Shown here in pieces: positions 1 through 7,987 of a stretch of DNA of 64,000 nucleotides. Below the pieces are notes generated by a model. That model was not told the DNA's origin. It was given only the letters and a program-made list of their open reading frames with translations, and made no database searches. Each line of letters opens with the position of its first letter. The first letter of the stretch is position 1. The stretch is from Elusimicrobiaceae bacterium (GTDB lineage Bacteria > Elusimicrobiota > Elusimicrobia > Elusimicrobiales > Elusimicrobiaceae). Location of the stretch: assembly GCA_017468055.1 (NCBI GenBank), contig JAFUJU010000013.1, positions 1 through 64,000 of the forward strand. The letters are read 5' to 3'. A program made the translations under genes and the position numbers.

Positions 1-140
1 CTCGGGAGGCAGTGGACTAAGCGTTAGCCCAAGCGACTTGATTGTCGTTAGTTATTTTTGTAGCCCTATTTGAATTGGCCTGGCCAACCAATACCTGCTC
101 CTAGGCCGTAACAGATACCCGTCGAATCTATTACACCCCC
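1..140 (-). ncRNA. ssrA: tmRNA (SsrA), 5' part; 3' end lies outside the window
   Basis: Read on the minus strand from about 140, the sequence opens with GGGGGTGTAATAGATTCGAC, the conserved 5' end and pseudo-D-arm of tmRNA. The mRNA-like part follows, with the usual AAAAATAACT lead-in. The open frame ends NDNQVAWANA-stop (stop CTA at 17-19 on the plus strand), matching the A/N-D-N start and Ala-ending tail of proteolysis tags, though the usual LAA end is replaced by ANA. The resume codon cannot be fixed from this sequence. tmRNA rescues stalled ribosomes with SmpB. The 3' acceptor half is beyond position 1, so the closing stem cannot be checked. Confidence 0.85.
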
Positions 141-257
141 GAAATACGGAAATTGTCAAAGAATGCGGCCTTTTGACCGACCGCCCCTATAAACGGTATT
201 ATATTGTATCATTTTCTTATAGCAATTTTGGAACGTTGGCACAATACATTATTAAAA

Positions 258-671
258 ATGACATACGTAACTACAAAACCTACTCTTTATCTCATTGACG
301 GCCTGAATTTGGTGCGCAGTTTTTTGTGGCAGTTTGCCCGCACGGAAGAAGACGTGACGGAAGAATTTTTGGATTTTTTGGAAGAAGTGTCCTGTGATGA
401 AAAATACTGCATGCACGAATACCGTGTGGTATTTGACGGAGCTTACCGCCCTATAGGGCCTTTGTACCGTGCCGGAGTGCATATTGTTTTTTCCGAACAA
501 GACACCGCTGATGATTATATTTATCAGGAAGCTTATTTTTTAGCTCAGCAGGGACGGCGTGTGATAGCCGTTACCTCAGACAAAGATTTGCAAAACAGAC
601 TCAAAGAAATCGGAGTTAAAACGCTCTTTTGCCAAAAATTTTATAACGGATTAAAACTCTCCCACCGTTAG
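258..671 (+). CDS. YacP-like NYN-domain (PIN-fold) ribonuclease
   Basis: A 137-residue protein beginning MTYVTTKPTLYLIDGLN. The early LIDGLN carries the first acidic residue of the NYN/PIN fold, VVFDGA supplies a second, and DTADDYI plus VTSDKDLQ give the later acidic positions. This is the pattern of the YacP/Rae1 family, which in Bacillus cleaves mRNA on the ribosome. The ATG at 258 is preferred over an upstream TTG at 204 because the domain begins right after it. TACATT lies 7 bases upstream, so a leaderless message is possible. It is a single gene, divergent from the tmRNA and followed by tRNA-Leu. The family call is good; the substrate is unknown. Confidence 0.75.
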   Translation: MTYVTTKPTLYLIDGLNLVRSFLWQFARTEEDVTEEFLDFLEEVSCDEKYCMHEYRVVFDGAYRPIGPLYRAGVHIVFSEQDTADDYIYQEAYFLAQQGRRVIAVTSDKDLQNRLKEIGVKTLFCQKFYNGLKLSHR

Positions 672-715
672 AAAAATTGTAATCCTCTCTTTTTTTTGTT
701 AAAATATTAACAGTA

Positions 716-799
716 GGGCTGGTGGCGGAATTGGTAGACGCGACAGACTTAAAATCTGTTGGCCGCAAGGCCGTGGGGGTTCGAGTCCCCCCCTGCCCA
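716..799 (+). tRNA. tRNA-Leu (anticodon UAA)
   Basis: Class II tRNA with a long variable arm (GGCCGCAAGGCC region). The acceptor GGGCTGG pairs with CCTGCCC except for one U-U mismatch at the fifth pair. The D-arm has TGGCGGAATTGGTAGACGC, typical of Leu. The anticodon stem ACAGA/TCTGT holds loop CTTAAAA, anticodon UAA, and the T-arm is GGGGG-TTCGAGT-CCCCC. CCA is not encoded. A -10-like TTGTTAAAATATTA lies just upstream, at about 697-710. Confidence 0.95.
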
Positions 800-838
800 C
801 TTCATATTTAAGACCGGGCCGACCCGGCAGAGGGTAAT

Positions 839-1507
839 ATGTTAGAAGATTTTCAAAGAACATTGGCCAAGGCCTTTGGTTGGGTATTTACGGTCCACTC
901 TACCGGACTTCGTTTTTTTTCTATCGCAATGGTCATTGCGGTATTTTTCCTGTTAATGGGCTTCCGGCTGATCGGTGGCCTGTTTTTATTGGTAGCTTGT
1001 TTTTGTGCTTTCTTTTTCCGCATTCCGAAACCCAATGTCACTTTTGCTGAAGACGAAATTGCTTGTCCGGCCAACGGAACGGTGCTGAGCATTAAGACCG
1101 AAGATGACCCGAACTCCGTAGTGATCCGCATTTTCTTATCTATCTTTGACGTCCACGTACAGCGGGCCACCGTGAGTGGCAAAATCGGTGAGATTTTTTA
1201 TCACAAAGGCTTGTTCTTGTTTGCCAACAATCCCGATGCCGCTACCAAAAACGAACGCAATTTAATTCAAATCTACCGCCCGAATAGCGACCGCTTTGCC
1301 CACGTAGAACAGCTGACCGGTGCTATTGCCAGACGCATTGAATGCTGGGTCAAACCCGGTCAAGAAGTCCAAGCCGGAGATTTAATCGGCTTGATCCGCT
1401 TCGGAAGCCAAGTGGCGGTTTACCTGCCGAAAGACGCTGTACGCGTCATCGTAAAAGAAGGCCAAAAAGTAGAAGGTGGTAACACCGTTCTGGCCTTGTG
1501 GAAATAA
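839..1507 (+). CDS. psd: Phosphatidylserine decarboxylase proenzyme (short form)
   Basis: A 222-residue membrane enzyme that decarboxylates phosphatidylserine to phosphatidylethanolamine. N-terminal hydrophobic segments (about residues 25-60, FFSIAMVIAVFFLLMG and LFLLVACFCAFFF) anchor it. The core carries DVHVQRATVSG and, near residues 190-200, IRFGSQVAVYLP, in which the Gly-Ser is the expected self-cleavage site that makes the pyruvoyl group. The short length matches the PSD-A type. The gene for the preceding step, pssA, begins 2 bases after its stop, so the two form a PE-synthesis operon. Confidence 0.9.
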   Translation: MLEDFQRTLAKAFGWVFTVHSTGLRFFSIAMVIAVFFLLMGFRLIGGLFLLVACFCAFFFRIPKPNVTFAEDEIACPANGTVLSIKTEDDPNSVVIRIFLSIFDVHVQRATVSGKIGEIFYHKGLFLFANNPDAATKNERNLIQIYRPNSDRFAHVEQLTGAIARRIECWVKPGQEVQAGDLIGLIRFGSQVAVYLPKDAVRVIVKEGQKVEGGNTVLALWK

Positions 1508-1509
1508 TT

Positions 1510-2298
1510 ATGTCCGAAGAAAAAAATACTCCCAGAGCGGTAGAAAAAATCAAACAAACCGGTGCAGCCGCCGCTCCGTCCTTGTTTACCTTGGGCAACT
1601 TAGCCTGTGGCTTTTTCTCCATCTTATCTGCCAGTCAGGGGCATTTTGCTAAAGCCGGTTGGCTGATTTTAATTGCCGCTGTTTTTGATTTATTTGACGG
1701 ACGCGTGGCCCGTATGTTAGGTACGGAAAGTGAGTTTGGTGTGGAAATGGACTCTTTGGCGGATGCTGTTTCTTTTTGCACGGCTCCGGCCCTTTTGATG
1801 TATTTTATGGTCTTGCATCAATACCCGCTGTGGGGCGCGCCGATTGCATGTGTGTACGCCTGCTTTGGGGTGTTGCGTTTAGCAAAATTCAACACCATGG
1901 CTCATGCCGGTATGGGCTCTAAAAAATATTTTTCCGGTCTTCCGGTGCCGGCTCCTGCTGCTATTTTAGCTTCTTTTGCTATTTCCTACAGCATTATGCA
2001 AGCTGGCGGAAATAACTTAAAAATGGTGCCCGTTCTTTTGCCGCACATTTATAATTTAGTCGCTTTGGCAATGTTAGTAATGGCAATCTTAATGGTATCT
2101 ACTGTACCGTATGCTGCCTTTAAAGCCAAACGCAATAAAAAAATGAGCGTATGGACCATGTTATTGCTGGTAGTATTGGTAGTACTGCTCATTCGTTTCC
2201 CGCAAGATGTTATTTTGATTGTCATGAGCGCATACGTTCTGTTTGGTCTGTTGGCTGTTTTGTATCGGGCTTTTAAAGGGATCAAAATAGAAAAATAA
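1510..2298 (+). CDS. pssA: CDP-diacylglycerol--serine O-phosphatidyltransferase
   Basis: An integral membrane protein of 262 residues with several hydrophobic helices. It carries the CDP-alcohol phosphatidyltransferase signature: DLFDGRVARMLG followed by EFGVEMDSLAD gives the DGxxAR-x8-G-x3-D-x3-D pattern with all acidic residues present. It joins CDP-diacylglycerol to serine, giving the substrate of the adjacent decarboxylase. An in-frame GTG at 1498 overlaps psd, but the ATG at 1510 fits the family N-terminus better. A terminator follows. Confidence 0.9.
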   Translation: MSEEKNTPRAVEKIKQTGAAAAPSLFTLGNLACGFFSILSASQGHFAKAGWLILIAAVFDLFDGRVARMLGTESEFGVEMDSLADAVSFCTAPALLMYFMVLHQYPLWGAPIACVYACFGVLRLAKFNTMAHAGMGSKKYFSGLPVPAPAAILASFAISYSIMQAGGNNLKMVPVLLPHIYNLVALAMLVMAILMVSTVPYAAFKAKRNKKMSVWTMLLLVVLVVLLIRFPQDVILIVMSAYVLFGLLAVLYRAFKGIKIEK

Positions 2299-2312
2299 TT
2301 TTATTTTTCTTC

Positions 2313-2346
2313 AAAAGCCCGTGCTGAAAAGTGCGGGCTTTTTTCT
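2313..2346 (+). terminator. Rho-independent terminator after pssA
   Basis: Stem AAAGCCCG / CGGGCTTT with a short loop, followed by a T-run (GGGCTTTTTTCTTT). Ends the psd-pssA unit. Confidence 0.85.
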
Positions 2347-2374
2347 TTGCTTTCTTCGTCAGAATTGCTACAAT
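2346..2374 (+). promoter_or_regulatory. Promoter for rnhB-yraN-PNP
   Basis: TTTGCT at 2346-2351, a 17-base spacer, then TACAAT at 2369-2374 with an upstream TGC extension (ATTGCTACAAT). This is a good copy of the extended -10 form that recurs through the window. Confidence 0.6.
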
Positions 2375-2394
2375 AAATCAAAAGGAGAATATCC

Positions 2395-3036
2395 GTGAAG
2401 ACCTCTTTGCAAGATTTTGATAAAAAAATGGCTCTGCAATTGGAAACGCCGGCCCTTTTTGGCATAGATGAGGCCGGACGCGGCCCTTTGGCCGGGCCGG
2501 TAGTGGCCAGTGCCTGTTTTATCTCCTCTAATATGTACAGCTACTTTGAAGACGTTAATGACAGTAAAAAACTAACTGCCCAAAAACGTGAAAAGATCTT
2601 CGAACGAATCAACCAGCTAGGCATTTTGTATGGAGTGGGTTTTGCTTCAGCAGAAGAAATAGACCGCTATAATATTTTGCAGGCCACTTTTTTGGCCATG
2701 CGCAGGGCGGCACAAAAATTTCATCATTTACACAAAGCAGTCGCTTTGGTAGACGGAAATCACCTGATTAAAGATTTTCCCCTTTCCCAACAGGTCGTTG
2801 TGGACGGAGATGCAAAATCATTAAACATTGCCGCGGCCAGCATTATTGCCAAAGTCATTAGAGACCGTTATATGGATACTCTGGATAAACTTTACCCCGG
2901 CTATGGTTTTGCCGGCCATAAAGGATACGGCACTCCCAAACACATTGCCGCCATACGGGAGTTGGGCCCCTGCAAAGAGCACCGCAAAACCTTTGCTCCG
3001 ATACGGGACTTTTTTGCCCCCACCTTATTCCCATGA
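2395..3036 (+). CDS. rnhB: Ribonuclease HII
   Basis: A 213-residue enzyme that nicks RNA in RNA-DNA hybrids and removes misincorporated ribonucleotides. The N-terminal FGIDEAGRGPLAGPV holds the DEAGRG catalytic motif; later acidic residues are seen in ALVDGN and DAKSLNIAAASIIAKV, followed by YPGYGFAGHKGYGT, all typical of RNase HII. The start is GTG, chosen because AAGGAG sits at the right distance and the conserved core begins soon after. The stop overlaps the yraN start by 4 bases, implying coupled translation. Confidence 0.93.
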   Translation: MKTSLQDFDKKMALQLETPALFGIDEAGRGPLAGPVVASACFISSNMYSYFEDVNDSKKLTAQKREKIFERINQLGILYGVGFASAEEIDRYNILQATFLAMRRAAQKFHHLHKAVALVDGNHLIKDFPLSQQVVVDGDAKSLNIAAASIIAKVIRDRYMDTLDKLYPGYGFAGHKGYGTPKHIAAIRELGPCKEHRKTFAPIRDFFAPTLFP

Positions 3037-3392
3037 ACACTACACAAAACGGAGCTATGGCAGAGGAAAAAGCCGCCTCTTTTTTGCAACAAAAAGGCTG
3101 CCGTATTTTAGCGCGCAATTACCGCAAAGCCTGCGGAGAAATAGATCTTATTGTTTTAGACGGGAAAACACTGGTTTTTGCAGAAGTTAAAAAACGTGCC
3201 ACACAGGCCTTTGGCGGCCCACTGGCGGCCATTACCAAAAGCAAACAACATAAAATTGTACAAACGGCCGAATTATATATTAAGGAATTTTCCCCCAAAT
3301 TTGATAGTATAAGATTTGATGCTATATGTCTGCTGGGCGAAGAAGTAACTCATATACCACATGCTTTTACGCCAAGGCGGAGCACTTTATAA
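3033..3392 (+). CDS. yraN: YraN / UPF0102 family endonuclease-like protein
   Basis: A 119-residue protein with a restriction-endonuclease-like fold. It shows the family run of GAMAEEKAASFLQQKG, ILARNYR, GEIDLIVLDG and VFAEVKKR, where E-ID and E-K are the putative nuclease residues. This gene commonly follows rnhB, as here with an ATGA overlap. The biological role is not settled; a link to DNA repair or uptake is usually assumed. The final residues overlap upstream-frame sequence of the next gene, but the true PNP start lies after the stop. Confidence 0.85.
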   Translation: MNTTQNGAMAEEKAASFLQQKGCRILARNYRKACGEIDLIVLDGKTLVFAEVKKRATQAFGGPLAAITKSKQHKIVQTAELYIKEFSPKFDSIRFDAICLLGEEVTHIPHAFTPRRSTL

Positions 3393-3403
3393 ACGGAGGA
3401 CGT

Positions 3404-4225
3404 ATGACCCAACTTCAGCAAGTCAAAAAAGCCGTTACTTACATTAACAAGAAAACCAAAAATTTTAAGCCGGAAATTGCCATTATCACCGGTTCCGGTT
3501 TAGCTGGCTCCATTCCCCCCCTTGAAAAGAAAATTACCATTTCTTACGGCGATATCCCCGGTTTCTTGCGCAGTACCGTCCCCGGTCATACGGGAAACCT
3601 GATTTTTGGTACCTACAAAGGAAAAAAGATCATGGTCATGCAGGGCCGTTTTCATTATTATGAAGGGCACCCCATGAAAGATTTGGCCATTTCTATCCGC
3701 ACTATGTTTATGTTGGGTGTGCAAAAACTGGTAGTCTCTGCGGCGGTAGGCTCTTTGGACATGAAATTAAAACCCGGCTCCGTCTGCGTTTTAAATGACC
3801 ATATCAATTTTATGGCCAACAATCCGTTAATCGGCAATCACGAAAAAGAATTCGGCCCCATGTTCTTTGATTTGTCTGAAGCATATGACAAAAAAATGCG
3901 CAAAATTACCATGGATGCGGCCAAGAAGCTCAAAATCAGTGCCAAAGAAGGTTGCTATTTTGCCGTGACGGGCCCGAACTTTGAAACACCGTCTGAAATC
4001 AAAGCTTTCAAAAAATTGGGGGCTACCGTCGTGGGTATGAGCGTCGTTCCGGAAGTTTTGGTAGCACGCCAATGCGGTATTGCTGTATTGGGCATGGCAT
4101 GGGTTACCAATATGGGCTGCGGCATTGCCAAGACACCGCTCTCTCATGAGCAAACCATCAGCGAAAGCAAAAAAATTGAAGGAAAGTTCAAAAACTTATT
4201 GGAAGCTGTTTTACCCAAAATCTAA
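3404..4225 (+). CDS. Purine nucleoside phosphorylase (PNP/MTAP family)
   Basis: A 273-residue enzyme that splits purine nucleosides with phosphate, for purine salvage. Motifs in order: IITGSGLAG (phosphate loop), VPGHTGNL, GRFHYYEGH, VSAAVGSL at the position of the usual NAAG, DHINFMANNPLIG, GPNFETPSEI, VVGMSVVPEVLVARQCG and WVTNMGCGI with the base-contacting Asn. The start at 3404 is set by CGGAGG nine bases upstream. The missing Asn-Ala-Ala-Gly Asn (Ser here) is a small deviation that may bear on specificity. Confidence 0.88.
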   Translation: MTQLQQVKKAVTYINKKTKNFKPEIAIITGSGLAGSIPPLEKKITISYGDIPGFLRSTVPGHTGNLIFGTYKGKKIMVMQGRFHYYEGHPMKDLAISIRTMFMLGVQKLVVSAAVGSLDMKLKPGSVCVLNDHINFMANNPLIGNHEKEFGPMFFDLSEAYDKKMRKITMDAAKKLKISAKEGCYFAVTGPNFETPSEIKAFKKLGATVVGMSVVPEVLVARQCGIAVLGMAWVTNMGCGIAKTPLSHEQTISESKKIEGKFKNLLEAVLPKI

Positions 4226-4233
4226 TATAAAAC

Positions 4234-4260
4234 GCCCCGCGGGACTAAAACCTGCGGGGC
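4234..4260 (+). terminator. GC-rich hairpin after PNP gene
   Basis: GCCCCGCGGG / CCTGCGGGGC stem with loop ACTAAAA and no T-run. The flippase ATG is only 9 bases on, so this may act as a weak terminator or processing/stability hairpin within an operon. Confidence 0.5.
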
Positions 4261-4269
4261 ATACTGCCT

Positions 4270-5715
4270 ATGTATAAAAATATCCTGCGCCTCGGAAAAG
4301 AAACACTTGTTTATGGCACCTCTACCGTAATTGCACGGTTGCTGAATTTTTGTTTGGTCCCCTTTTACACCTACTATTTAGCCACCGCTGATTATGGCAC
4401 CGCGGCGACGGTTTTTGCCTTAATTGCCTTACTCAATGTGGTTTTCTTATTCGGCATGGACCAAAGCTATCTGCGTTTTGCCAGTGAAGCGCAGAACAAA
4501 AAAGAAGTTTTCCAACATTGTTTTTACGGTCTTTTAATATACGGGGCCGTCTTGGGCGGACTGATGTTTGTATGTGCCAAACCATTGGCAGAAATAGTAG
4601 GCATCGGTGCCCAAAACATATACCTGATTCAGCTGGCCGTATTTATCCTCTTCTTAGACATGCTTAACATGATCCCTTTTACCAAGCTCCGCCTGCAACG
4701 GCGTGCGTGGTATTTTGCGGGAGTACGAACGGCCTCTATTGTAGTCAATGTTTTATGTAATATTTTATTTATTGCCGTATATAAAATGGGAGTGGAGTCC
4801 ATTTTTTGGGCCAATATTTTTGCCTCTTTAGCCTCCCTTTTATTGCTTTCTCCCGTGATATGGCAAGAGTTGAAATCCGGCCCTTTTCAATTTAATTTTC
4901 CGCTGCAAAAACAAATGCTTTTATTTGCGTGGCCTTTTGTACCGGCCGGACTTGCGAGCCTTTTGGTCAGTGTGATAGATAAGCCTATCTTAGTAAAACT
5001 GGTTGGCCTCTCCGAAGTAGGCATTTATCAGGCAAACTTTAAAATCGGCGTATTTATGATGCTTATCGTATCTATGTTTGACCAAGCATGGAGACCCTTT
5101 TTCTTAACCCACGCCAAAGACCCCAATGCCAAAGAAACCTTTGCCCGTGTGCTTACCCTGTTTACAGCTTTTTCTTCGTGGGTACTCTTGGGGCTGATTT
5201 TCCTGATGCCCACTATTATACAAAGCAACCTTTTGGGCAGCTTTCATTTAATTGCGCCCCAATATTGGGGCGGTCTGCACGTTATAGCGTGGGTACTCTT
5301 GGGCTATTTTTTCTATGGTCTCTACATTAATTTCATGGTAGGCCCCGTACTTACCAAACGCACCCGCGTGCTGATGTGGATTACCCTGTTGGGGGCTGCC
5401 ACCAGCATCGCCACCAATTTGTTGTTAGTGCCGCACATAGGTATTCGAGGTGCAGGCATGGCCGTGGCCCTGAGTTATTTTGTTATGGCTTGCGCGCTGT
5501 TTGCTTTCACACAAAAAGTATATCACTTGCCCTACCAATACAAAAAGCTGGCACTTATCGGCCTTACAGGGGCCGCAATCGCTTATGCCGTACACAATGC
5601 CAGCCAAACTTTGGGTTTTTGGCCTTTACTGCAATTTAAGACCGGTTTATTGTGCGCTTATCCGTTACTGATGTGGCTGATTATTCGCGAACCAAAAAAT
5701 ACTAAGGGGAATTAA
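4270..5715 (+). CDS. Polysaccharide/lipid flippase of the MATE/MVF superfamily (Wzx-like)
   Basis: A 481-residue protein made almost entirely of transmembrane helices (about 12-14). It begins GKETLVYGTSTVIARLLNFCLVPFYTYYLATADYG, split here only for description, which is the usual opening of oligosaccharide flippases (GxxTxxxR, D-Y-G). Such proteins move lipid-linked sugars or wall precursors across the inner membrane. No glycosyltransferase cluster is adjacent, so the cargo cannot be inferred. The DJ-1 gene follows after 1 base, so they are probably cotranscribed. Confidence 0.8.
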   Translation: MYKNILRLGKETLVYGTSTVIARLLNFCLVPFYTYYLATADYGTAATVFALIALLNVVFLFGMDQSYLRFASEAQNKKEVFQHCFYGLLIYGAVLGGLMFVCAKPLAEIVGIGAQNIYLIQLAVFILFLDMLNMIPFTKLRLQRRAWYFAGVRTASIVVNVLCNILFIAVYKMGVESIFWANIFASLASLLLLSPVIWQELKSGPFQFNFPLQKQMLLFAWPFVPAGLASLLVSVIDKPILVKLVGLSEVGIYQANFKIGVFMMLIVSMFDQAWRPFFLTHAKDPNAKETFARVLTLFTAFSSWVLLGLIFLMPTIIQSNLLGSFHLIAPQYWGGLHVIAWVLLGYFFYGLYINFMVGPVLTKRTRVLMWITLLGAATSIATNLLLVPHIGIRGAGMAVALSYFVMACALFAFTQKVYHLPYQYKKLALIGLTGAAIAYAVHNASQTLGFWPLLQFKTGLLCAYPLLMWLIIREPKNTKGN

Positions 5716-5716
5716 C

Positions 5717-6256
5717 ATGAAAGTATGCATGATTGTAACCAATGGATTTGAAGAAATGGAAGCTGTGGGAACATATGCTTTATTGCGCCGCGGCGGACTG
5801 GAAGTGGACGTATACAGCTTGCGCGGAACGGAAGCTGTGGGCCGCTTTGGCCTGACCTGTGCGGAAATCAAACCGTTTGCTCATTTTCAAGACCATTCTT
5901 ATGCTGCCCTTATTCTTCCCGGCGGGCCGCAATGGCAAGAGTTGGAAGCCAGCCACGGAGTACAAGACCTCCTGAAAGTGTTTTCTCAATCGGATAGGTT
6001 TATTGCCGCCATTTGTGCCAGCCCCACTATTTTGGGCCGTGCCGGGCTTTTGCAAGGAAAAAACTATACCTGTTATACCGCGATGAACGAAGATTTTGGA
6101 GGTTCTTTCCACGAAGATTATGCCGTTACAGACGGAAAAATTATTACCGGCAAAAGTGCTGCTGCTACGTTTGATTTTGCCTTTGCCATTTTACGTGCCC
6201 TTTGCGGAGAGGAAACCGTACAAAAAACCAAAGAAGATATTTATTATCAAGAGTAA
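5717..6256 (+). CDS. DJ-1/PfpI family protein (YajL/ThiJ-like)
   Basis: A 179-residue protein of the DJ-1 superfamily. Visible are GFEEMEAVG (the conserved Glu that contacts the cysteine), LILPGGPQWQEL, and AICASPTILGRAGLL with the nucleophilic Cys in a turn, then TGKSAAATFDFAFAIL. Members are linked to protein/nucleotide repair from glycation or act as stress chaperones; which applies here is open. It starts 1 base after the flippase stop, with AAGGGGAATT as ribosome site. Confidence 0.88.
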   Translation: MKVCMIVTNGFEEMEAVGTYALLRRGGLEVDVYSLRGTEAVGRFGLTCAEIKPFAHFQDHSYAALILPGGPQWQELEASHGVQDLLKVFSQSDRFIAAICASPTILGRAGLLQGKNYTCYTAMNEDFGGSFHEDYAVTDGKIITGKSAAATFDFAFAILRALCGEETVQKTKEDIYYQE

Positions 6257-6267
6257 AAATACTTAAA

Positions 6268-6305
6268 ATACAAAAATCCCGCCTTTTGCAAGGCGGGATT
6301 TTTTA
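6268..6305 (+). terminator. Rho-independent terminator, copy 1 of an identical pair
   Basis: AATCCCGCC-TTTTGCAA-GGCGGGATT stem-loop followed by TTTTTT. The ~36-base sequence, including flanking ATACAAA, is repeated exactly at 7987-8023, so the two copies bracket the ECF sigma module. Confidence 0.92.
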
Positions 6306-6403
6306 AAAACATTATTGAACTTAAAAGTTTTCTCCTCTTTTCATTCCGAATTAGCAAATCAAGCAATTTTTTCAACCTTTATGTGATACTTTTCTAAAAA
6401 ATG

Positions 6404-6409
6404 GATAAT
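6404..6409 (+). promoter_or_regulatory. Possible -10 element of the ECF module
   Basis: GATAATATATAG just upstream of the sigma gene gives a GATAAT hexamer about 30 bases before the chosen ATG. No convincing -35 was seen; autoregulation by the ECF factor itself is possible but not shown. Confidence 0.35.
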
Positions 6410-6438
6410 ATATAGTGAATGCCATTTTTGAGGAATTT

Positions 6439-6930
6439 ATGAATTTTGAACAAATATACCAACGCCTCTTTAAACCCGTGCTAAATTATATTTACAGTCG
6501 GGTATCAGGTGATACAGCAGCAGAAGATATCGCCTGTTTGGTTTGGCAAAAAGTATATCAAAATTTAGAACAATTTGATCCTGAAAAGGGTTTGCCCGAA
6601 CAATGGATTTTTACCATTGCACGCAATGAAACAAACAAATATTTTCGTTTTCAAAAACTTAAAAGATTCTTTGTTTTATTTGAAGAAGAATCTACGCAAA
6701 GCAAAGAAAAACCCCTCTTGGACATACTAAGTACGCAAGAGCAAAAGTATTTTCTTTTTAATGCTTTAGAAATTTTGTCAAAACGGGAAAAAGACTTGAT
6801 AAGCCTCAAGTTTTTTTCCGGATTAAATAACCGGCAAATAGCCTCGGTGACTCAACTCAGCGAATCTAATGTCGGCACGATTTTAAACCGTGCATTAAAA
6901 AAATTACGCGAAGAATTGGAGCAAGTATGA
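6439..6930 (+). CDS. ECF-type RNA polymerase sigma factor
   Basis: A 163-residue two-domain sigma factor. The sigma2 part runs from FEQIYQRLFKPVLNYIYSRV through DIACLVWQKVYQ to EQWIFTIARNETNKYFR; the sigma4 helix-turn-helix is ILSKREKDLISLKFFSGLNNRQIA through SESNVGTILNRALKKLR (described in parts). The ATG at 6439 is favoured by GAGGA five bases upstream over a GTG at 6415. The stop overlaps the next gene by ATGA, and that gene encodes a single-pass membrane protein, the usual sigma/anti-sigma layout. The signal sensed is unknown. Base composition is more A/T rich than in neighbouring genes. Confidence 0.85.
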   Translation: MNFEQIYQRLFKPVLNYIYSRVSGDTAAEDIACLVWQKVYQNLEQFDPEKGLPEQWIFTIARNETNKYFRFQKLKRFFVLFEEESTQSKEKPLLDILSTQEQKYFLFNALEILSKREKDLISLKFFSGLNNRQIASVTQLSESNVGTILNRALKKLREELEQV

Positions 6931-7229
6931 TATTTTCCGAAGAAGAATTGATAAAAAAATACCGACAAATAGATTTAGATCCTTCTTTTTCTTTGCAAAA
7001 ATCTATTTATGAGCGGATTTCCAATAAGAAAAAAATGTTTTTTTCTTACTCATTGGCAGCTGCATGTGCATTCTGCTGTATTCTCGGATTTTGTGTATGC
7101 CGTTTATTTTTACCTATTTCTCATACGCAGATGCATTACCCCGATGCTTGGATTAGTATTCAAGCGGATTTTTCAGAGTATTTGACCCCAAACGGGGAAT
7201 TTTTAGTTTCTAAATCAGGAGAGAAATAA
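6927..7229 (+). CDS. Single-pass membrane protein, putative anti-sigma factor
   Basis: 100 residues: a cytoplasmic N-terminal part (MIFSEEELIKKYRQIDLDPSF to about 35), one transmembrane helix at about 38-65 (LAAACAFCCILGFCVCRLFL) and a short outer tail. It overlaps the sigma gene (ATGA) and the next gene (TAATG), so all three are translated together. Anti-sigma function is inferred from position and topology; no ZAS zinc motif (HxxxCxxC) is present, so it would be an atypical member. Confidence 0.6.
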   Translation: MIFSEEELIKKYRQIDLDPSFSLQKSIYERISNKKKMFFSYSLAAACAFCCILGFCVCRLFLPISHTQMHYPDAWISIQADFSEYLTPNGEFLVSKSGEK

Positions 7230-7987
7230 TGTCTAAAAAATATATGTATGGTTTATTGTTGTGCTTTTTAGTTCTGGGGGCATCGTTCGGATACTTTTTT
7301 CAAATAAATGGAAAAAGAGATACCGCCCCCCGCACCCTCAAATTAGCACAGGCAGAGCCTTTACCCAATGAAGAAGAAATCAACCGCATTAGCCGTGAAA
7401 TTATGGATTTGAAAGCACGCTATTGGGCAGAAAGAGTATTGATTAAGAAAGATGTCACGTTGGCAGAGCTTAAACAAAATTCTATCCATTGGATAGGTGA
7501 TGACGGACTTTATCCTAAGATTGAACAAATAGTAAAAAGTTCTCACGTTTCTCCGTTAACAAATGAGGAGCAAAGACGTCTTGATGAGGCTCAAAACAAA
7601 ATACAACACCTGCTCAATCCCGATATGGACGACGAAGCTATTTTATCTACCCTTACCCAACAGGAATGTGCAGAACTCTCTGCACGTTACTGGGCCTTGC
7701 GCGTCTTAAATGATGAAAAAAAATGGTATTACAAGGGGTGGGAAGATGGCTTTTTAGAGCCGAAAGAATATTATACGGAGTCCGGAGATAAAATAGTTAA
7801 TTTGGACAGAAACATCAAACGCAAGGAAGAAATAAAAAGATTATTTCTCCAATACATTCAAGATCCCCAAAATCCACCCTCTGCTTTAACGACAGCAGAA
7901 AGCAAAAGAGAAAATGCCTGTCAGTATTTTGACGAGCAAGTAGCATCTATCACCCGCTACCCAAAATACAAATATACCGGTGAATAA
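7229..7987 (+). CDS. Membrane-anchored extracytoplasmic protein of unknown function
   Basis: 252 residues with an N-terminal signal anchor (YGLLLCFLVLGASFGYFF) and a charged outer domain. Two internal segments resemble each other: LKARYWAERVLI (about 57-68) and LSARYWALRVLN (about 151-162), each preceded by a Glu-rich stretch, suggesting a duplicated helical unit. No family recognised. As third gene of the ECF unit it could be the periplasmic sensor or the main target; this is inferred from context only. Confidence 0.65.
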   Translation: MSKKYMYGLLLCFLVLGASFGYFFQINGKRDTAPRTLKLAQAEPLPNEEEINRISREIMDLKARYWAERVLIKKDVTLAELKQNSIHWIGDDGLYPKIEQIVKSSHVSPLTNEEQRRLDEAQNKIQHLLNPDMDDEAILSTLTQQECAELSARYWALRVLNDEKKWYYKGWEDGFLEPKEYYTESGDKIVNLDRNIKRKEEIKRLFLQYIQDPQNPPSALTTAESKRENACQYFDEQVASITRYPKYKYTGE

